DNA from: Bordetella parapertussis | Lineage (GTDB): Bacteria > Pseudomonadota > Gammaproteobacteria > Burkholderiales > Burkholderiaceae_C | DNA length: 33,268 nucleotides | Direction of reading: 5' to 3' | Assembly: GCA_945899335.1 (NCBI GenBank) | Contig: CAMDIP010000001.1 | Span: 1 to 33,268, forward strand | Shown here: positions 28,917 through 33,268 of the stretch, in pieces | How the letters are laid out: each line of letters begins with the position of its first letter | How positions within the stretch are numbered: position 1 is the stretch's first letter | The notes under the pieces: generated by a model | The model's database searches: none | The model's input: only the letters and a program-made list of their open reading frames with translations | What the model was told of the DNA's origin: nothing | Program-made: the position numbers and the translations under genes

Positions 28917-30010
28917 GTCAAGGAAGTATCCACCAAGCGCCGCCCCAGCGCCAAAAACGCGCCTGACTGCATTTCGCGCAGCCTAGAAGCGGTGCGAGGA
29001 AACTCGTGCGACATCGGCCCCTCGGTGTACAAAGCTTCGGGCTCAACTTCGGCCATCAACACCAATTTGACACGGCGGTCGTAAAGCACATCGATCAACC
29101 AAGTAAAGCGTCTGGCCTCCGAGGCCATGCGCACTTCCATGTGCGGCACACCGCTCAAAAAAACCGTGTGGAACTGACTGGCAATTTCCAAAAAATCGTT
29201 TTGAGAGCGCGGACCACCGCACAAGACCTTGAAATCAAACCACACCACACCACCAGCGCGGCGTTTGGCCCAAATTTTGCGTGACTCAATCAGCAACAAC
29301 CCATCTTGGTCCGGGGTTTCAGCCAAGCGGTCAAAAGTTTGGTGCATCACAGCCTCGTTGGCATCGTTACAAGGGCTTAAGTACAGCTGCGCTTGCTCCA
29401 ACATGCGACCACGGTAGTCTGTGCCATTGTCAACATTGATGACCTGCATACTGGCATTGAGCAAGTCAATGGCCGGCAGCATGCGGTCACGGTGCAAACC
29501 ATCGGGGTAGAGTTCGTCGGGCTTAAAGTTCGAGGTGGTGACAAACCCAATGCCGTTGACCTGCATAGCCACCAGCAAACGGTGCAGGATCATGGCGTCG
29601 GTGATATCAGCAATATGAAATTCATCGAAACAAATCAGCTTGAAACGCTTGGCCATGCGTCTGCCCAGTTCATCCAAAGGGTTGACCGTGCCTTGCAGTT
29701 CATGCAATTCACGGTGCACCTCTCGCATGAATTCGTGAAAATGCAAGCGGGTTTTACGCTCTATGGGAACGGCTTGGTAAAAGCAATCCATCAAAAAACT
29801 TTTTCCCCTGCCTACACCGCCGAACAAATAAACGCCTTGCGGAATATCCGGGTGGTTGATGAGTTTTTTGATGGCGTTGGCACGTTTGAGCTTGTAGCCA
29901 GCCCATGCCTTGGCGCAATCGTCCAGCGCCTCGACAGCTCTCAGTTGCGCTGGGTCGCTGTGAAAGCCCCGCGCTTTTAGTTCCTGCTGGTAAATCTCTG
30001 AAACCGACAT
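28913..30010 (-). CDS. zapE: Cell division ATPase ZapE (AFG1 family)
   Basis: AFG1-like ATPase; in E. coli ZapE associates with the Z-ring late in constriction and is needed under low oxygen or high temperature. The ATG at 30010 (365 aa, MSVSEIYQQEL) is preferred over a TTG three codons upstream. Walker A is FGGVGRGKS (63-71), Walker B is ICFDEFHIADITDA, sensor residues follow in VTTSNFKPDELYPDG, and WFDFKVLCGGPRSQNDF is a family signature. It lies 12 bases after the VOC gene and its stop overlaps the secreted coiled-coil gene. Confidence 0.95.
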   Translation of the reverse strand: MSVSEIYQQELKARGFHSDPAQLRAVEALDDCAKAWAGYKLKRANAIKKLINHPDIPQGVYLFGGVGRGKSFLMDCFYQAVPIERKTRLHFHEFMREVHRELHELQGTVNPLDELGRRMAKRFKLICFDEFHIADITDAMILHRLLVAMQVNGIGFVTTSNFKPDELYPDGLHRDRMLPAIDLLNASMQVINVDNGTDYRGRMLEQAQLYLSPCNDANEAVMHQTFDRLAETPDQDGLLLIESRKIWAKRRAGGVVWFDFKVLCGGPRSQNDFLEIASQFHTVFLSGVPHMEVRMASEARRFTWLIDVLYDRRVKLVLMAEVEPEALYTEGPMSHEFPRTASRLREMQSGAFLALGRRLVDTSLT

Positions 30011-30022
30011 GCAATGCAATGC

Positions 30023-30436
30023 TTATTTGGCAAATAACCGCAATGGGTCGGCGAAGGCCTTGAACTCTAGGGCATTGCCACAGGGGTCGTGTAAAAACAT
30101 GGTGGCTTGCTCACCCACTTCCCCTTTGAAGCGTATGTAAGGCTCAATGTCAAACTTGATACCCGCTTGTTGAAGTCGATCGGCCAAAGCTTGCCACTGC
30201 GACATGGTCAGCACCATGCCAAAGTGACGCACAGGTACATTTTGCCCATCCACCGCGCTGGTGTGGTTGAGTCGCGCTTCTTTGGGGCTTAAGTGCGCAA
30301 CGATTTGGTGACCGTAAAAATCGAAATCCACCCAGTCAGGCGATGAGCGACCTTCAGGGCAACCGAGCATCTCGCCATAAAACGAGCGAGCTTTTTCTAG
30401 CGAGCTAACGGGAAAGGCCAAGTGAAAGGGCTGCAT
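30023..30436 (-). CDS. VOC-superfamily (glyoxalase/dioxygenase-like) protein
   Basis: A 137-aa single-chain vicinal oxygen chelate protein built from two beta-alpha-beta-beta-beta units. The ATG at 30436 ([10 protein letters not shown]) is used; the track upstream to a TTG is not needed. Candidate metal ligands sit where the family places them: His5 in the first strand, His71 in VRHFGMVL, and the Glu of NALEFKAF near the end; [11 protein letters not shown] is the typical terminal strand. The reaction cannot be inferred. It is divergent from the PhyH gene (57 bases between starts) and precedes zapE. TATACT ends six bases before the ATG. Confidence 0.85.
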   Translation of the reverse strand: MQPFHLAFPVSSLEKARSFYGEMLGCPEGRSSPDWVDFDFYGHQIVAHLSPKEARLNHTSAVDGQNVPVRHFGMVLTMSQWQALADRLQQAGIKFDIEPYIRFKGEVGEQATMFLHDPCGNALEFKAFADPLRLFAK

Positions 30437-30442
30437 GGTTTC

Positions 30443-30448
30443 AGTATA
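30443..30448 (-). promoter_or_regulatory. Possible -10 box of the VOC gene
   Basis: The minus strand reads TATACT (five of six consensus bases) six bases before the VOC start codon. No Shine-Dalgarno is visible, so a leaderless transcript is possible. There is no good -35 hexamer at the right distance. Confidence 0.25.
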
Positions 30449-30493
30449 CAAAGTCTGCTAAAACCACCCTCTCAGCCAATCACAAGCAAATTT

Positions 30494-31312
30494 ATGCCTG
30501 AAGCAATTCTCAGCGCAACCGAAATAGCGCACTACCAAGCGAAGGGGTTTGTGATTCCACGCTTTAGCCTGCCTCCAGAAATGGTGAAGGATCTGCAAAC
30601 CACCTTGGATGAACTTATTCGTGCCAACCCCGACGTCAGACCTGAAAAATTGGTCAGTGCGCATATTGAAGGCCAGCAACAAGGCAAAAACGACGATGGG
30701 GTTGCAGGTAGCCGAAAGTTTTTAGAACTGGCCATGTACCCACCTTTGGTAGAAATGGTGTCAGAAATCATTGGTCCCAATGTGGCGCTTTGGGGTTGCC
30801 AAGTATTTTGCAAACCTGCTGCGCATGGGTTTGAAACCCCTTGGCACCAAGACGGGCAGTATTGGCCTATGCGGCCGCTGGCCACTTGCACCGTGTGGGT
30901 CGCGATAGAGCCCAGCTTGAAGAGCAATGGTTGTTTGCGCGTCATACCTGGCTCGCACAATGGCCAAGTACTTCACCCCCATTTGCATGAGGACAGGAAT
31001 GACCTGGTTTTGAACCAGCGCTTGGCAGACGATACCTTTAACGAAGATCAGGCAGTAGATATAGAACTTCAGCCCGGTCAGATGTCAATGCACGATGTCT
31101 ATATGATCCATGGTGCAAAAGCCAATACATCAGGTTTACGCCGAACAGGCGTGGCAATCCGCTACATGCCCACCACTTCCCACTTTGACCGCAGCTTGCA
31201 CCCCGCAGCAGGCAAAACCGGACTGGCGCTGAACTTTGCAACACGACCCCTGTGGCTTCTTAAAGGCAAAGACGCTTGCGGTTTGAATGATTTCTCCATT
31301 GGACATGAATGA
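30494..31312 (+). CDS. Phytanoyl-CoA dioxygenase (PhyH) family oxygenase
   Basis: A 272-aa Fe(II)/2-oxoglutarate-dependent oxygenase of the PhyH family. I chose the ATG at 30494 (MPEAILSATE); the frame extends upstream to a GTG at 30422 that lies inside the VOC gene. The iron facial triad is His118 and Asp120 in PWHQDGQYWPM, with the distal His206 in YMIHGAKAN; an Arg in GLRRTGVAIRY (217 or nearby) would bind 2-oxoglutarate. GCLRVIPGSHNG is a family block. The substrate is unknown: family members hydroxylate many lipids, amino acids and natural products. The stop overlaps the next gene's ATG by four bases (ATGA). Confidence 0.9.
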   Translation: MPEAILSATEIAHYQAKGFVIPRFSLPPEMVKDLQTTLDELIRANPDVRPEKLVSAHIEGQQQGKNDDGVAGSRKFLELAMYPPLVEMVSEIIGPNVALWGCQVFCKPAAHGFETPWHQDGQYWPMRPLATCTVWVAIEPSLKSNGCLRVIPGSHNGQVLHPHLHEDRNDLVLNQRLADDTFNEDQAVDIELQPGQMSMHDVYMIHGAKANTSGLRRTGVAIRYMPTTSHFDRSLHPAAGKTGLALNFATRPLWLLKGKDACGLNDFSIGHE

Positions 31313-32637
31313 ACAAAGCAATACACAAAATTGTGATCGTAGGCGGCGGCGCAGGCGGTTTAGAACTGGCCACCAAATTAGGCAAAACCTTAGGACGAAA
31401 AAACAAAGCGCTGGTCACGCTGGTAGATAAAAACCGCACACATATCTGGAAGCCCAAACTGCATGAAATTGCGTCAGGCAGCATGGACTTTGGCGACCAT
31501 GAGGTGGATTACATGGCACACGCCCATTGGAACCATTTCACATTTCGAATTGGCGAACTCAATGGATTGAACCGCGAAAACAAAACCATAGACTTGGCGC
31601 CCTATGTGGACAGCGATGGGACGGCCGTCACGCCTGTTCAACAAATTATTTACGACACGCTGGTCATTTGTATTGGCAGTTTAAGTAATGACTTTGGCAC
31701 CCAAGGCGTGAAGGAATATGCGCTGCGACTCGAGAACCAACATGATGCAAAACAGTTTCATTCCAAGATGGTCAATGCTTGTATCCGAGCGCACAACCAG
31801 CTAGAGGCCATCAACAAACGGCAGTTGCATGTGGCGATCATTGGTGCGGGGGCCACTGGGGTTGAGCTTGCAGCGGAGCTGCACAGAACCACCCGCGAAG
31901 TGGTTGCTTTTGGTCTTGACCGTATTGACGCGGACAAGGACATCAAGGTCAGCTTGATCGAGGCAGCCGACCGCATACTGCCAGCACTTCCACCGAAGCT
32001 GTCAAAAGCCACAGAGCAACTGATTCAATCCTTGGGGGTGCAAGTTATCACCAACGCCAAAGTGACTGAGGTCCTGCCCACAGGACTGCGACTGGCAGAT
32101 GGGCGAATTCTCGAGTCAGAACTGGTGGTTTGGGCTGCTGGGGTGAAGGCCCCCGATTTGTTGAAAGACATTGGTGGACTTGAAACCAACCGGATCAACC
32201 AAATTGTTGTTCACAACACACTGCAAACCACGCGTGACAAAGATATTTTTGCACTCGGCGATTGCGCTGCCTGCCCTTACCCTGATGGGCATGGCGGTAC
32301 ATCCGGACTGGTTCCACCACGCGCCCAAGCGGCGCACCAACAAGCTTCTCATGTGTATCAACAAATCACGCGAAGGTTTGCAGGCAAGCCGCTGAAGGCC
32401 TACCGCTACAAAGATTTTGGGTCTTTGGTGTCGTTAGGAAAATTCAGCACGGTAGGCAATATGATGGGTGGGCTCATTGGTAAAAATTTGATGATTGAAG
32501 GCTATTTTGCAAAAGTCATGTACCTGTCTTTGTACAAATTGCATGAATTGGCCATCCACGGTTTTTTGAAAACCTCGCTCTATACCTTGGCAAGAATGAT
32601 TACCAAGCAAACCAACCCAACGGTGAAGCTTCATTAG
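31309..32637 (+). CDS. ndh: NDH-2-like NAD(P)/FAD-dependent dehydrogenase
   Basis: A 442-aa pyridine-nucleotide-disulfide oxidoreductase fold protein resembling type II NADH:quinone dehydrogenase, a non-pumping entry point of the respiratory chain. FAD-binding GGGAGGLE is at 12-19, the NAD(P)-binding IIGAGATGVELAAEL starts at 177, VVWAAGVKAPDLL precedes the second FAD motif, and FALGDCAACP is followed by PRAQAAHQQA, typical of NDH-2. The C-terminal part (about 385-430) has amphipathic helices (GYFAKVMYLSLYKLHELAIHG) of the kind that attach NDH-2 to the membrane. Its start overlaps the PhyH stop by four bases. A role as the respiratory enzyme is likely, though a reductase serving the dioxygenase cannot be excluded. 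Confidence 0.88.
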   Translation: MNKAIHKIVIVGGGAGGLELATKLGKTLGRKNKALVTLVDKNRTHIWKPKLHEIASGSMDFGDHEVDYMAHAHWNHFTFRIGELNGLNRENKTIDLAPYVDSDGTAVTPVQQIIYDTLVICIGSLSNDFGTQGVKEYALRLENQHDAKQFHSKMVNACIRAHNQLEAINKRQLHVAIIGAGATGVELAAELHRTTREVVAFGLDRIDADKDIKVSLIEAADRILPALPPKLSKATEQLIQSLGVQVITNAKVTEVLPTGLRLADGRILESELVVWAAGVKAPDLLKDIGGLETNRINQIVVHNTLQTTRDKDIFALGDCAACPYPDGHGGTSGLVPPRAQAAHQQASHVYQQITRRFAGKPLKAYRYKDFGSLVSLGKFSTVGNMMGGLIGKNLMIEGYFAKVMYLSLYKLHELAIHGFLKTSLYTLARMITKQTNPTVKLH

Positions 32638-32727
32638 GTCAGCTCCAGACATAAGGTTTTCTTAACTGGCAAAGCTGTCGATAACACCGATAGTTGCTTT
32701 GTACGATTAATTCATCAAATTATTTAA

Positions 32728-32740
32728 AAACTAAAAGTTT
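32728..32740. repeat. 13-base inverted repeat upstream of the thermonuclease gene
   Basis: AAACT and AGTTT flank AAA, immediately before the candidate -10 box TAGAAT. It may be an operator, or just chance in AT-rich DNA. Confidence 0.35.
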
Positions 32741-32741
32741 G

Positions 32742-32747
32742 TAGAAT
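32742..32747 (+). promoter_or_regulatory. Possible -10 box of the thermonuclease gene
   Basis: TAGAAT, five of six consensus bases, 27 bases before the ATG. The sequence at the -35 position (ATTATT, spacer 17) is poor. Confidence 0.3.
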
Positions 32748-32749
32748 TT

Positions 32750-32773
32750 GTCAAATACGTAAAGGTATTTGGC
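32750..32773 (+). promoter_or_regulatory. Hairpin enclosing the ribosome-binding site of the thermonuclease gene
   Basis: GTCAAATAC (32750-32758) pairs with GTATTTGGC (32765-32773) as nine base pairs with one G-U, leaving the loop GTAAAG (32759-32764). The Shine-Dalgarno AAAGG (32761-32765) lies in the loop and first closing pair, and the stem ends exactly at the ATG (32774). In RNA this would be well placed to control translation. Confidence 0.45.
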
Positions 32774-33250
32774 ATGAAAAAAATTCTATTAATTTTTATA
32801 CTATTTTTATCAAATTTCATTCACGCAAAAACCCTTGAGGGGTTGGTGGTTGGTGTGGCAGATGGTGACACTATCACCGTGCTAGATCAACAAAAGAATA
32901 CTTACAAAATCAGGCTACAAGGCATAGATGCCCCAGAGAAAAAACAAGCTTTTGGTGAAAAATCCAAGCAAAGTCTTCACGGCCTTGTTCACAGCAAACA
33001 GGTGCGCATTGAATACGACAAAGAGGACAAGTACGGTCGTATCGTTGGCAAGGTCACCATAGGTGATTTAGATATTTGCCTGCAACAGCTGTCGTTGGGC
33101 CTGGCTTGGCACTATAAAAAATATCAAAACGAACAATCCGCATCTGACCAAGCTGTCTACAGCGATACCGAATTGAAATCAAAATCCCTCAACCTGGGGC
33201 TTTGGGCAGATGACGCACCCATGTCCCCTTGGGAGTTTCGAAAAAAATAA
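32774..33250 (+). CDS. Secreted thermonuclease (SNase-like OB-fold nuclease)
   Basis: A 158-aa staphylococcal-nuclease family protein that would cut DNA and RNA with calcium. A signal peptide (residues 1-18, ending IHA) predicts export to the periplasm or outside. The active-site residues are in place: DGDTITV (30-36) with Asp32, Arg47 and Asp52 and Glu55 in IRLQGIDAPE, and Arg89 in KYGRIVGK. These correspond to Asp21, Arg35, Asp40, Glu43 and Arg87 of the staphylococcal enzyme. The C-terminal block LGLWADDAPMSPWEFRK is common in bacterial thermonucleases. The first 57 bases have 9 G/C, far below the rest of the window. The upstream gap is 136 bases and the gene appears to stand alone. Confidence 0.93.
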   Translation: MKKILLIFILFLSNFIHAKTLEGLVVGVADGDTITVLDQQKNTYKIRLQGIDAPEKKQAFGEKSKQSLHGLVHSKQVRIEYDKEDKYGRIVGKVTIGDLDICLQQLSLGLAWHYKKYQNEQSASDQAVYSDTELKSKSLNLGLWADDAPMSPWEFRKK

Positions 33251-33268
33251 GGGTGATCGGTTAACCTC

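Larger units (their letters stand above)
32638..32773. other. Longest intergenic region (136 bases), AT-rich
   Basis: Separates ndh and the thermonuclease gene. It holds the candidate promoter, two inverted repeats described separately, and no clear terminator for ndh; a six-base CAAAGC/GCTTTG pairing (about 32670-32700) lacks a following T run. No open reading frame or RNA gene is apparent. Confidence 0.6.

Noticed and set aside
30422..30493. N-terminal extension of the PhyH protein to a GTG
   Set aside because: It lies inside the divergent VOC gene, and the ATG at 30494 begins the conserved region.
33251..33268. Palindrome GGTTAACC at the right edge
   Set aside because: Only eight bases and at the window edge; no context to interpret it.

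Overview
The window reads as chromosomal, mostly housekeeping DNA from a betaproteobacterium of the order Burkholderiales, probably Comamonadaceae or a close relative. This rests on gene order and protein character, not on a database search. Three gene orders support it: ndk-rlmN-(...)-ispG-hisS-yfgM-bamB-der-(...)-hfq-hflX-hflK-hflC-yjeT-hisZ-purA-PRT; ratA-rnfH-guaB-guaA divergent from smpB; and rluD divergent from bamD. HisZ beside purA is typical of this group. The overall base composition looks moderate rather than very GC-rich.

Layout. Positions 1-3456 (minus strand) hold ratA, rnfH, guaB and a guaA gene cut by the window edge. smpB (plus, 3528-4001) is divergent from ratA. A lone LolD/YbbA-type ABC ATPase (minus) and tesA (plus) diverge from a shared start region near 4.68 kb. 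tesA is followed by mnmH, whose start codon overlaps the tesA stop by one base. From 25.4 kb down to 6.4 kb, 22 genes lie on the minus strand with short gaps or 4-base overlaps. In transcription order they are rluD, scpB, rluB, ndk, rlmN, ispG, hisS, yfgM, bamB, der, a DUF2062 gene, hfq, hflX, hflK, hflC, yjeT, hisZ, purA, a phosphoribosyltransferase and a Cys/Met-metabolism PLP enzyme. bamD (plus) is divergent from rluD and converges on a second minus-strand block: a VOC protein, zapE, a periplasmic coiled-coil protein of unknown role, and a DinG/YoaA-type helicase. The right end is on the plus strand: a PhyH-type dioxygenase overlapping an NDH-2-like dehydrogenase, then a secreted thermonuclease with an AT-rich 5' end.

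How the genes work together. Purine nucleotide synthesis is represented by guaA, guaB, purA and a PRTase. Outer-membrane protein assembly is represented by bamB, bamD and the yfgM-type protein. RNA modification and ribosome function are covered by rlmN, rluB, rluD, mnmH, der, hflX, hfq and smpB. Membrane-protease control (hflK/hflC), histidine metabolism (hisS, hisZ), isoprenoid synthesis (ispG), and chromosome and cell division (scpB, zapE) are also present.

No tRNA, rRNA, CRISPR array, insertion sequence or phage gene was seen. The longest gene-free stretch is 136 bases (32638-32773). I found no clear-cut new defence or mobile system. The best leads are the absence of pilW and rodZ between rlmN and ispG, the RBS-embedding hairpin ahead of the thermonuclease, the uncharacterised periplasmic coiled-coil protein in the zapE/dinG cluster, and the PhyH/NDH-2 overlapping pair with its divergent VOC gene.
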